A stretch of DNA of 64,000 nucleotides, taken from assembly GCA_905331475.1 (NCBI GenBank), contig CAJNYU010003070.1, positions 22,268 to 86,267 on the forward strand, written 5' to 3'. Under the pieces are notes generated by a model. That model made no database searches. It had not been told where the DNA came from and was given only the letters and a program-made list of their open reading frames with translations. Source of the DNA: Rotaria socialis (Eukaryota; Rotifera; Eurotatoria; Philodinida; Philodinidae). Every line of letters starts with the position of its first letter. Positions within the stretch are counted from its first letter, which is position 1. The position numbers were made by a program, and so were the translations under genes. Shown here piece by piece: positions 1 through 11,439 of this stretch.

Positions 1-260
1 TCACATATATCAATCGCAGTTTTTACGCGTTGTTCAATTGAATCTTCTTTGTTGATTGTTGACGACGTAGACGAAGAACGATTTAGTAAAGATTCAGATA
101 GTTTATTAGCTAAAATTCGTGAACGAACTCGTCGAGCATCACGTTCTTCTTCATTATCATCATCGTCGTCGTTGAAGGGTTTTGAATGATAGGGTTGATG
201 GTGAAGTCCATTCATATGATGAACATGTGGGGATGGTCGACGTGCCATACTAGTTAACAT
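1..260 (-). CDS. 5' part of an unidentified gene, cut by window edge
   Basis: On the minus strand an ATG at 260 opens a frame that stays open to position 1, so only the first ~86 residues are present. The start region reads MLTSMARRPSPHVHHMNG, then a short acidic run (five Asp, three Glu) and a charged Arg/Ser-rich stretch. There is no signal peptide or membrane segment, so the product is probably intracellular. No family is recognised. A second in-frame ATG five codons in (MARRPSP) could also be used. The frame could be the first exon of a longer gene. Confidence 0.55.
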   Translation of the reverse strand, partial: MLTSMARRPSPHVHHMNGLHHQPYHSKPFNDDDDDNEEERDARRVRSRILANKLSESLLNRSSSTSSTINKEDSIEQRVKTAIDIC

Positions 261-1401
261 GGTTACGATCTTATGTTTTTTTTAAACACTGATGCAAGAA
301 AATTAACTTTCACAAGACAATATTTCATTCATCGCTTTTTTTTCTTTACTCAAACATTTGGTTGACTCATGACTATCCTTGCTATTGGTGATTAAAAGGA
401 AAAATCAAACCGATAGATGTCGCTAGTTCGCTCAATACTATATAGAAAAGTAAGCGCCATAAACAATATTAAATCCATTGAGAAAAGAAATGATTTTTAT
501 TTCATTCACATTTTGTTACCACGTACTCGTCGAATGTTTTATTCATACGGATATATATGAATCATCACATTAGTATTTCGTAAGATGAGAAATTATTTCC
601 TACGGAATATTTATTTGCTTTAAGTGATGCATATGATTATCTATTACTCATATAATACATGTCATTTGTCAGTGAATGAAAAAAGATATATGTTAATAAG
701 ACATCAAATATAAACTAATTCAGATGATTGATGTATCTGTGCATCGTTTCCGAAATATTGATATAGTAAGAGAATAGAAAATGTTCTCGGGTAACAATTA
801 TCTCTATGGAACTAAGGATATCTAGACATTATTTTGATTCTTCTATTCATTGTTATGTGTTCATATTAAAATATATTATTATAAGCAAAAAAACAAACAA
901 TCAACAGCTTAAGTTTCTGAATAATAGTTTATAACATCATTTATTTACATGTGTAACTATCATGTCGAAGTTTAGCTTGATTTCTATTGAGAATACACAA
1001 TGAATATAACATTATTTTTTCTGATTTAACATATTCTAATGGTTTAGACAAGAATTTGACTATACAAGAAATGACTATGCAAGTTTAACTTTGTAATCTT
1101 TAGCCGTCGAAATCGAATTCATCATCGTCAAAAAGAGAATTCAATATTTCTGATCAGTCGGAGAGAATGAATACAGCAATAATCTCTTTGGACTGGATTG
1201 TATTTTCTATAGATATATCACACAAGTCGATTGGATTCGGTGCACAGATATATAATGAAATCCAGGCATCACATTATTCTCTCGAAGTAGATAGAGAAGA
1301 GAGAAAAAAAGAAAATATATTTTCGTATTTCTCTAGTAGACTAATCGATAGAAAACATCGTCACTTTTCGAAAAAGCGAGTGTAGGATAAACATATCAAA
1401 G
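261..1401. other. Intergenic, divergent promoter region
   Basis: AT-rich spacer between the minus-strand gene ending the left edge and the plus-strand Frizzled-domain gene. The 72-codon frame at 1167-1385 has no recognisable domain. No repeat or RNA gene was seen. Confidence 0.5.
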
Positions 1402-2682
1402 ATGCACGGTAAACTCTACGTTTTACTTGCGATACTATTTGTTGTGATTATTGCATCGGTAAATGCCGATCAATCTGCAAAAAAGGGTAAGTTTTTATTG
1501 ATAATGGTTTTTTCAGTGGATGAAATAAATTCTTTTCTTTTTTTTTTACAGATAATGTGTCAACCAAACCAAAGAAAACCGTAGTTTTCAAAGACAATGA
1601 TCAAGATAAAGAAGGTGAAGTATCCAGCGAAGAAGGTGGTGAAAGCGAAGAATCCACAGCACAGGATTCAAAACTTCAACCGGAAAATCGAAAATATATA
1701 CGCGTACAATTCCCATCTGAGTATATATTCAAAATGATTTTCTTAGTTTCGTTTAATGATCTTTGTTATCCGTACTTTTTAGACAACCACAATCGCCGTT
1801 ACCAGTACCAACTAGTTCAAACTCAAATAACGGTTTTACATGTAATGGATTACTTGATCCACAATATCCTATTTTTTCGGATATGTGCGGTGCTGTACCT
1901 CAAGCTCGATATGCTTTACCAAATACATTTGGTCATAATGATCGTTGGCAAATAGCTCATATTTTAACGACTTTAATGAGTTCAACAACAGATGCATCTT
2001 GTATTCGTTCATTACGTCATTTATTATGTCCAATGCTTTTTCAACCATGCCGTGTTCGTCATGAACCTCCACTTGTTCTTCCTTGTCAATACTATTGCCG
2101 CGGTTTGTTATTGAAAAGCTAATCTTTTTCCATATGAACTTTTCTGGTTTTCTTATTTAGCTGTTAAATCCCAATGCGGTATACCTGCGCTTGATGTTAT
2201 TCCATGTGAATCACTTCCATATGCATCTGATTATTGTCCAAGTATACGATTCTTTCCCCTTATTCTATTAGTTTTACTTTAAATTTTGTTTTAGATCTTC
2301 CACTAGCCAGCTCATCTCCTTCACCACCTGCTCCTGCTGCTACTACCAATCAACCACGTATGTCATTCAGTGAAACTGGCTCTGATATTTTCTTTTTTGA
2401 TCATTTCTCTTACTTTGAATAGAAGCACCTGGTCCAGCTCCACCACAAACAGAAAGATCCTTACCATCTGCTACTGCCAAACCAACTACACAACAATCAA
2501 CTCAACCAGCTCAACAATCTGCTGGTCAATATGTGTATCCTTTACCTACACATCAATATCAAATAGGTGCAAAATATGTACCACCATATTTGCCAGTCAA
2601 AACTCCAACTGCAGCTGATTATTACGCAGCCAATTTAGCACGTTATCAAACTGTTCCCCCTGCACAACCCATCAAACAATAG
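1402..2682 (+). CDS. Secreted Frizzled cysteine-rich-domain protein
   Basis: Six exons fit GT-AG sites and frame: 1402-1486, 1552-1720, 1783-2102, 2161-2241, 2295-2357, 2423-2682 (about 325 aa). Residues 1-23 are a signal peptide (MHGKLYVLLAILFVVIIASV, then NA). An acidic Glu/Ser-rich segment follows, then a Frizzled CRD with the usual cysteine order: FTCNG, DMCGAV..YALPNTFGH, CIRSLRHLLCPMLFQPC, CQYYCR, VKSQCG, IPCESLP and DYC. The C-terminal ~110 residues are Pro/Gln/Ala-rich, without a transmembrane segment or netrin domain, so this is neither a receptor nor a classical sFRP. Known CRDs bind Wnt lipids; a secreted Wnt-binding modulator is the inferred role. A poly(A) signal AATAAA lies at 2776-2781. 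Confidence 0.85.
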
Positions 2683-5038
2683 TTATCCTGCGTTCTTTTT
2701 ATTTTCGACTTTTAACCTTTAAAAAAAAAGGGCATATTCATTATATAGCAGTTGTATGGGGTTTCTTTTTATTGTAATAAACATTTGATTCTTTCAAGCA
2801 AATCAATATTTTGATATTATTAAGGTTTTATGTGGTATTTTAGGCAATCAATTCAGTACATACATCTTCTTATTTCTTGTATGAAAAATGAAAATAATAA
2901 TGAATAACAGAGGGTTCTAACATGATAGTATATACTTTCTAACATGTGTAAAGCATCGAAAAAATAATGATTTGTTTTTAGAAATTGTTTAGTATAATTT
3001 ATTTTTCAAATAGATTGATACTTTTGATGATCGTATGTTTTTCTCTGACGAAGATAGATTATCAATGCATGTATAACACCAGGAGCCTAAGCTATTAATA
3101 AAGATGATGAAGAAAGTAGAACTAAAATCTTACCCATCCGATTAGAGTCAATAGAATGTTTAACCAAAGTTGGAAATTTTTTAAAGTTGAATATATTAGA
3201 ATAATGACAAGTGGCGGTAAGAGAAATATAAAGATTTAATATCATGCAATTAAAGCAAAGCTCGGGTTGAATACCCATTACGGAACAACTCATGTTTTTT
3301 TTGTCTGCAGATAAATTTTCATTCTGAAGAATTAATTGGATATAACGCTGAATCAGTAGACTTGCATGCTAATTATAACTCAATATCGATATGATTACTC
3401 ATTTTGTATGATTTTTCAGAGAAACAGAAAAAAGCAGGTATTGTTGATAACGTTTTATGACTCATTTCAAACGCGTATTCTACTTCATACATGATGTGAT
3501 CATGATTATGATTCAAACAATTTTTGTGATGCAGACTGGAAATATTATTAAAAGTTCTATTACGAATGACATACTGATTTCAAAACAAACTGATGGATGC
3601 ATCTATACAAAGTACCCAACCAGAATTTTATTTTTGAATAAAAATAAAATAAAAAAAAATTTAAATTGATTAGCAGTGAATAATTGTTTTCAAAGTTTTT
3701 TTTATTATTTCAATGTATTCTCGGGGCTTTGACGACTGGTAGTCTAATAAGGAAAATAAGAAAATACGTGTATTAATCATATTATAAATTCCAATTTACC
3801 CAAGATCATAATCACATAAATCATTCACAGTGTCATTTATTCGTTTTTGTCCTGAGCATTAAATTAGAAAAAACACGAAAATAAAATAGAATTAGTTCAA
3901 TAGAGAGTTTTTCGACTTCAGAAAAAAACATTATGCTATCATACCTGTTGGTTGACTTTCTAAGATTGGCAGTTGTTCACCGCTGCTTGGGCATATGGTA
4001 TCTAAAAAGAAAAGATCTTTTTATTGGTCGGCTGAGATTTCGAGTAATTCAAAATGTCAGTAACTCTTTGAATTTGACCTGCTTTTACTTCATTAATCAT
4101 CAAAACGTGATATACTCAAGATTATGTCAATTCGTAGGAGACAAAGATATCTTATTCAATGCTACGCCATAACGAAAATCTATATTTCTGAGTGCTTTTG
4201 AGTGTTTGAAATATTTATAGAATAGACGTTTTCTACAATAATTAACGAGGTTGAGTTTCCTTCGGTCTGATATACAGGTATCCCTATTTTTAGGTGGTTG
4301 GGGAATTATTTCACTTACTTATTGTATGGAGTTCGCTACGCCACGCTGGGCAACATTTGTAAAATAATAGAGTTGAGAAATCGTTGCAATTTTCACTATG
4401 TACCAATTGAATTTTTATTTTAAAGAAATTGCAACCGTTGCTTGATGGCTCTAAATTTTTTAAACAAAAAAATGAATATGTGAGTCAAAATAAGTGATTA
4501 TAGAGGCTGTTACTTTGCGTTTCAGGTTGACTATGAGATAATGCTTGTGGTACGATGTTTAACTGTATCCTAGAAAATCAAAAGTTTCAGTTGTACATTA
4601 TTTACAAAAATGAATACAGCAAACTAAAGATTATCTTGGTGTTAAACATGCAAAAATTTACAACGGAAAATACTGTGCTGCAATATAAGCTGGTGTTGAA
4701 TTTTGTACTTATCATAATTAGCAACAGATTATTTCTGTCTACTTGAATCTTAATATGATGCGTTCTCTCAAATGATTTTCAAATGCGATTTATATCGATG
4801 ATTGAATATGATCGCAATATTTTTTTCTATAATTCGTGCGTTTGCACTGCTTCTAATTCATTTTTGACTGTTTCATTCAGCAACTTGAAGTCGAATCTGT
4901 CGGCTGGAATCTCTCATATCTAAATTGATTTAAGATCATTTGATGTAAATAAATTAGGGGATTCCTTACTATAAAGTAAGGATCAGAAGAATACGACAAG
5001 GGAAATGTTTTGAATTCCTAGCACTGATATTAGATATA
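2683..5038. other. Intergenic, no supported gene
   Basis: About 2.3 kb of AT-rich sequence holding only the 3' UTR of the Frizzled-domain gene. Frames of 60-80 codons here are low-complexity and lack domains or splice-consistent neighbours. Confidence 0.5.
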
Positions 5039-5046
5039 TCTATGAC

Positions 5047-5483
5047 TAGCGATGCAATGATGACGATCAAAAACCGTTCCACCGTCACCGTTTCACCGCT
5101 TGAGACCGGTGAAACGGTGGATCGGGCCCCGGTGAGACCGGTGAAATGGTGGACCGGGCCCCGGTGGGAGCGGTGAAACGGTGGACCGGGGCCCGGTTCA
5201 CCGGTGAAAGCCGGAAAGACCACGAAACATCTACGGTGAAGGCCGGTTTTTTCTAAGATTCAGAGATATCTCTATCAGTGTGATCTGGTAGCACCACTGC
5301 ACCGGCCTTCACCCAAGGTGTTTTGTGCTCTTTCCGGCTTTCACCGGTGAACCGGGCCCCGTTTCACCGTTTCGCCGCTCCGACCGGGGCCCGGTCCACC
5401 GATGGACCGATGCACCGGTCCACCGTTTCACCGGCCTCAAGCGGTGGAACGGTGAACGATTAATCGTCACCGTTGCATCCCTA
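5047..5483. mobile_element. hAT-type palindromic MITE (437 bp)
   Basis: Terminal inverted repeats TAGCGATGCAATG (left) and TAGGGATGCAACG (right, reverse complement) are flanked by a perfect 8-bp target duplication TCTATGAC at 5039-5046 and 5484-5491. The interior is a long fold-back, very GC-rich compared with its surroundings, built from repeated CACCGGTT/ACCGGTGAAACGGTGG-like blocks. TIR shape and 8-bp duplication are those of the hAT superfamily. There is no transposase, so it moved by using another element's enzyme. Confidence 0.85.
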
Positions 5484-5491
5484 TCTATGAC

Positions 5492-6364
5492 GGGGTATTG
5501 AGGGTAGTTTTTCAGGAAGAGATTTCAAAAATTCATGAATTTACATAGTATCTCTGGTAATGATAGATGTTCTACTCTAAGATTTAGCAAATCTGATCGA
5601 TTAGAAACAGTAGTTCTAGTTTGAATCTGTCATAACCTTGAAAATCTCAACTTTGTTTGGAATACAATAGTGGATCGCAATAGATTCTCAACCGTCATGG
5701 GCATTTCTGATTGAAGCATGCCGTATTATACGGAAATGACTTTCCTTAGGCGATAGTAAATCAATTGAAAATGTTTCGATCAATTGATGTTTAGGGAGTA
5801 TTGTCTCATTGATTAGATTTCCTTATGGAACACGATTCTTAACTGATCACACTTGATTCAGCAAAGCAAAATCGATCTCAGTTAATGCCATAAAACTGTT
5901 TCTACCAGTAATATATAATAATTCATAGCATGCTCGACTCGATGTATGAGACCGACTCTAATTATATCTCATACATTTCCAGAAGTGAAACGTCACTATT
6001 AGGAATGATGGCAGATAGACTTTTTCATTCCATTGTATATCAACAATTTGCCACATTATCAGAGACTCTTTCAACCAATCTAGCATATTTTTGACAGCTT
6101 GAACTGCTCATGAGACTATCCATCTATCCAAAAGAAAATATAAGCTGTGTCTACTCTTAAACTTACCGGCGATGATGTATCTGTTCAGACAAAAGTCACT
6201 TGAGACAAGTGCATATCCCATCATATTTGACACAAGTAATCATTCTACGAACTATGTGAAATCAATCTAAATATCTTTCAGAAAAAATCCCTCTATGGAA
6301 AAGTTAAAATAGAAGCAAAGAACGTTTGTCTGTTTTCTAAAATTTTGTAGCAGCATGAAAAATG
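5492..6364. other. Intergenic, no supported gene
   Basis: AT-rich spacer between the MITE and the 3' end of the minus-strand gene at 6365-9304. Nothing further is recognised. Confidence 0.5.
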
Positions 6365-9304
6365 TTAATGAGTAACGTACTTGAACGATTTGTCTCTGAT
6401 GTTAAAGTAAACAGGATTCTTGCTATCACCGTCGCTGAAGTCAATAGAATAAAAAGGATGTATTTTATCATCGATAGTTATTGATACTCTCAACCATTTA
6501 AAACCAGTTTTAATTGTGCAGTGAAACATTTCAGGAATCTATAAATAATAATAATGATAAACTATAATTTATTAATTAAGATAAATCTTCAATACTAACC
6601 TCTATAGATAATATGATCTGATGTCTGTTATCATTAAATGGTACGTCAGACCCAGAAAAATTCAGCATCGTAACATTCAATTTGCAATCAATTTCTTCGC
6701 TCTTTGATACTAAAATAAATTCTCACAAAAAAAACTACCAAAGCAAATTAAATTACGTCTATAAAGTAAGTTTGCATAGAATTCGAATGGTTGTTGTGTT
6801 TGTAAATGTTCAGGAACTAAGCGAAATACAGGTTGTATACGTGTAAGGTTGTATGTCTTGTTGAATTCTTGTTGCGCAGATATTTTAGTATTTACTGGCT
6901 CGCCTACGAAATAATAACATCAATATCAGTACATAAAATATTGGTTCCAATGGAATCAAACAATCAAATGTCGAAGGAAAGGAAAATTTTCTACTTTTTT
7001 TGATAAAAGACTATAGAGAATGAAAATATGTGCCTACCGGATGGATAACTTTTAAGGATGTACGTCTTTTCACTTTGCATACGGCTAACAGATACTTGAT
7101 TTTTCATATCGTAGTCAGGACGTTTTCGCATTGAAACATTTTCCAGCCTAACAGGATAAACATTTATTTAGCAGTATATTTGACAATCACATAAGCTTAC
7201 CTGAGGAGATTAGGCTGATCATGGCAGAGTTTGATTGGAAAAGATAACATATCGTCATGATTTCCTTTATTGTATGCTGGTTGGTAGATACTGAAAAACT
7301 TTCCTTTGCAGGATTCCGACACCATGACCATTTCCATTCTGTTGAAGTTCGATAAATTAATACCCCACTAAAATATTCATGATGAATATAAAGACTGCAT
7401 ATATATATATATATATTATTTATGCCTACAAGGTACAAAACTGGATCCCTGTCTAAAACGTCCAGCAATTTTTCTGTTCTATCTGCTTTTCCGGTAATAT
7501 TTTGTTTAAGTGGATGAAGTAGAGCCATTGAATAAAGTTCCGCTAACAAATGTATATTTCTATTCGATTATCAATAATATAAAAAGATTTCTACCTTGAT
7601 CACTTTTGATTGGATTAAAATTTGCTATACTTACTTGGCTGCAGCAAACCTCAATTATTTTCTCAGATGGAATTGAAGTTTTTCTTTTTCTCTTTGATTG
7701 CTTTCTAGATTCCGGTTGTCTTTCTAAAGATGATCAAACGAAATACATGCACCTGCATCATACGAAAATACCATGTATATCGAGAACGACTGATACAATA
7801 CCAGTATTTTATCGAACCCTGAAGACCTCAATTGAATCTGATAGGATTCAAAACAAAAACACCATAGGAACTTGTATGATTTCGTGAAAGTCACGGTGAC
7901 GAAATTACTCGCGGATCTCTAGTGTTTGATTTGAGATGGGATCGCGAGAAATTCGAAAAAGAAATATGACAATAAAAATATGTGACAGATTTCATCAATC
8001 GTATTCCCATCAGAATTTGGTATTGAATTTATCGATCTGGATATTCATTTGAATATAGACAATTTGGCAAACTCACCTTTATCAGTTTCACCAGGATCAA
8101 GCACAGCAAGATCAAGTGATGTTGGTTCTCGAACTCTGGGGGTTACTTCAAGACACGATTGAGCGCGATCAACTTTCGCTTTGCTTTCTTCATTCGAATG
8201 ATCCAATGAACGATGAGAAGAATCTTTGAAATAAAATATTGTTCAATAATTGTCATCGAGATTTGACTTCGCCTACTTGAACAATTTATTATTGCAGATC
8301 CCAATGGAATTTGATTAGAGCTCATAGAAGTGGAGTTTGAACCAGATGGTAAGGATGTCAAATCACTGTCTATATTGTTAGTCAGTACACTTTCATCATC
8401 TATGGAAGAAAAACAAACGAGTCTCAAGAATAAAAAATAGAAACAAATACTACAGCAATATTTTCTTATTTTAAATATTACTTACTAGTGTTTCGAGTCA
8501 CTGCTGTTGAAGATGTTTGTTGACTCAAATGATTTCCTAACGTTTCGTCGACACTTAATATTGGCTCATCCACTAAATTTAAATTCATATTCTTGTCATA
8601 ATGTAAAACTCACAGTAATTTTAATAAGTCATACTATTTTCCTCTGATACGAACTGAATATATTGTTGATTGCCACTATGTGTTAAAGGATTTGATTCTG
8701 ATAGCTGCAGAAGTTTGTTCAAAATTAATTTGTTTGTTTGTTCTTGTCTAACCTGACTAGCCTCAATTATTCCAACTTTTTGTTCTAGTCTTCGATAGAG
8801 ATCCTGCAATAATTCTGCTAGTTGTTCTTAAAAGGGAGAAAAGGAAAAAAGCAAATCTTGAAAATCTAACATGAATGTATATTCACTGAAAGAATGTTCA
8901 GTTGGTGAGATAGAACCATTTGTATCTGAAATAAAATTTAATCAGACTGCAAATTATCATCATTTGTATTATGCGTACTACTAGATGCATTGACATAGAT
9001 TTGGGATGATGGTGCTACAATATTAAAACCATTATCAAGTGAATGTTCGACAGTATGCATGCCTATGATTTGTGAAGATGATGTATTCAACACTGCTTCA
9101 TTTCCTAAATTATATTTCATCAATATTCATATCATATAAAGTTGTTAGCTTACTATTCGAATTAAAATAACAATTATATATGTCACCTTTTTCCCTAAAA
9201 AAGTACGTGAATAGAATATATTTAAATGTATAGTTAAAAATAAATCTCAAATATTATACTGATTACTTATGAAAATCTTACCGTATATTGCTTGACTCTG
9301 CCAT
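6365..9304 (-). CDS. Unidentified Ser-rich multi-exon protein
   Basis: A minus-strand gene of roughly a dozen small exons with short introns. It starts at 9304 (MAESSNIR, donor GTAAGA) and ends at a TAA at 6365-6367 (..DKSFKYVTH). Order: Ser/Thr/Asn-rich N-terminus (about 8940-9200); a coiled-coil-like exon near 8640-8810 (LYRRLEQKVGIIEASQVRQE); Ser-rich exons 8150-8420; a basic patch KQSKRKRKT near 7700 that looks like a nuclear localisation signal; then a more ordered C-terminal half (7190-7560 and 6370-7130) with motifs such as DRDPVLYLVG, YQPAYNKGNHDDML and FRLVPEHLQTQQPFEFY. I do not recognise the C-terminal domain; a nuclear DNA-binding or adaptor role is only a guess. Individual exon borders are approximate. 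Confidence 0.6.
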
Positions 9305-9312
9305 TGATAATG

Positions 9313-10735
9313 AAATGATTGAGCAGTTCGGTTATTGATTTATAGCTGATTTATACATGGAAAAATCCGCTGTAGCAGTTTGTATGCAGATAAGGTAATG
9401 TCTGGAACGCGACCATTGCTGTCACTTGTGATGACTTCGATAGATTCAAATTAAAAATTAACCATAAAATAATTATTGAACAGGTAGTATCAAAGGATAT
9501 TTGCTATCATTTCACAAGAGTGTATTCAAAGATCATGTGAGCATTTTACTGTTAAATGTTCTTTGTGTATAAATTATGCGATTTTTCAAGTCAATACCTA
9601 TAGTACAAACTCCATTAATAGTTAGCTTGTATCCTTTTTCACTGACAGTATTATTGTTTTCAAATTTAACAAATCCGAAATGGTTTACTGGTAAACACTA
9701 ACTGAATGCATAGTTTAAATATGATCATATATCTGTCGAGTTATGAAAATATTAAAAAAGTTTCTACTATAATACTAGGGATCCTTGAAACATATCAAAT
9801 GCCACAACATCATTACTGTCATTTTATTGGTTTAACAAATACTTCAGGCAAAGACTGTATTTGAGAGACAGAATGGTTTACATCGTATTATATGGCAATT
9901 GTATACTTCCTTATTTTATACGATGAAATAAAATGTTCTTCGCAAACAAAAATGCTTGCTTCTTGCTATCGTACAAAAAGATCTAAACATTTGTTTTTGT
10001 TTCTTACTTCTCGACGTTCAAGTCTAGAAAACCATACGCGGAACGATATCAATAGTAAAAATACAGCCATATGGGAATCAATGTCATCACTCATTACCAT
10101 AAAAATCGTGTGTCGTGTTGTTGGCCATGACCATAAACTTGTACTAAGGGCTTCATTTAGATGAAATCAAATACGATAAGCAAGATGCACATGCACTGTT
10201 TCTCAAGCAAAAAAATTTTTTTTTATAGATACAACTATATCTAAGAGCGACAAGTCCTTGTAATGGACGTTCAACACTCGATACAGGGTCTTAATATGGG
10301 TTACCGATAACGTCCTAGTCTTTTAACCAAAATATTCTAAAAAAATTCGAACGGTATCGCTTCAATTGCGATTGAATATTGATTATGTTACAGTGAAAGA
10401 TGAAATAAACGAGGAATATTTTATTCCAATAGTATATCAAAAATGATAGCAATATGCAAGATTTTCAGAAATTGAAATAGCTTTCGAACGTAGTACTTAC
10501 TAGTGAGATTTATTGTGTAAAAAATAGAACACTCATGTTCACTTTCAAATGCGCAGGCGTGTAGTGATTTGAAGTTCTTGGCTATTGATGACGAGTATTG
10601 TTGAATGTTTTGTATTCAAATGAAATTTTAAATACTCAGGAGATATCAACTTGTATTGACAGATGGCGGTAATTCGAGATATTAAAATCGTTCTTCGTTG
10701 TGATTATTGCTAGGGTGCGCATTTGACTATGTGCC
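9313..10735. repeat. First copy of a duplicated segment (left of the N)
   Basis: Positions 9313-9516 and 10615-10734 recur almost perfectly at 10737-10940 and 10941-11060. Between the two matching blocks this copy holds about 1.1 kb (9517-10614) missing from the other. The block lies just upstream of the start codon at 9304, so it includes that gene's promoter region. A 90-codon plus frame at 9892-10164 lies in the extra part and shows no recognisable domain. Confidence 0.8.
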
Positions 10736-10736
10736 N
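10736..10736. other. Single N: probable assembly join
   Basis: The only ambiguous base seen in the window. The sequence left of it ends in GACTATGTGCC and the second copy reads straight through GACTATGTGCCTATTG at 11052-11067, so two overlapping contigs or haplotypes appear to have been concatenated here. Confidence 0.8.
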
Positions 10737-11061
10737 AAATGATTGAGCAGTTCGGTTATTGATTTATAGCTGATTTATACATGGAAAAATCCGCTGTAGC
10801 AGTTTGTATGCAGATAAGGTAATGTCTGGAACGCGACCATTGCTGTCACTTGTGATGGCTTCGATAGATTCAAATTAAAAATTAACCATAAAATAATTAT
10901 TGAACAGGTAGTATCAAAGGATATTTGCTATCATTTCACATTCAAATGAAATTTTAAATACTCAGGAGATATCAACTTGTATTGACAGATGGCGGTAATT
11001 CGAGATATTAAAATCGTTCTTCGTTGTGATTATTGCTAGGGTGCGCATTTGACTATGTGCC
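10737..11061. repeat. Second, shortened copy of the duplicated segment
   Basis: Near-identical to 9313-9516 joined directly to 10615-10734, with one obvious base change (GATGACTTCG versus GATGGCTTCG). The junction CATTTCACATTCAAATG lacks the 1098 bp found in the left copy. No target duplication flanks the extra segment, which favours deletion or polymorphism over a recent transposon insertion. Confidence 0.8.
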
Positions 11062-11439
11062 TATTGATTTCTTTCGCATCGATAACCGCATATTACTTGC
11101 CTAGAAAGAGAAATATTTCTGTAAATTGACTCTCGAAATATCACTTAAACAATGAGAATTCAGATGAAAACAGATTCAGTTGAAACCCTAAAAGAAGAAT
11201 ATTGAAGCCGGCTCGGAATGCACATTGATAATGAAGCTTGTTTTTCAAAATTCCTCACTGTATCTTCTATTACTTGAGCTCAACTCAACCCTCGCCCCCT
11301 ACACATGAAATGGACAAGATGTAACAAGTCTTGTAACGATAGTTCATTTTTTTCAAGAATGAAATTCATGATATATGCGATTGCGATAAACAAAACAAGA
11401 TGAGAAAGCGATGAACAAATAAATAGTCTAGAATAATTA

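Noticed and set aside
4969-5223. 84-codon minus-strand frame with Gly/Pro/His repeats
   Set aside because: It lies across the left arm of the GC-rich hAT MITE; the repetitive protein is a by-product of the palindrome.
7606-7887. 93-codon plus-strand frame
   Set aside because: It is antisense to exons of the minus-strand gene at 6365-9304, which has consistent splice sites (KRKRKTSIPSEK exon).
9517-10614. The 1.1 kb extra segment considered as a transposon insertion
   Set aside because: No inverted termini or target duplication at its borders, and no transposase-like frame; a deletion in the other copy explains it as well.
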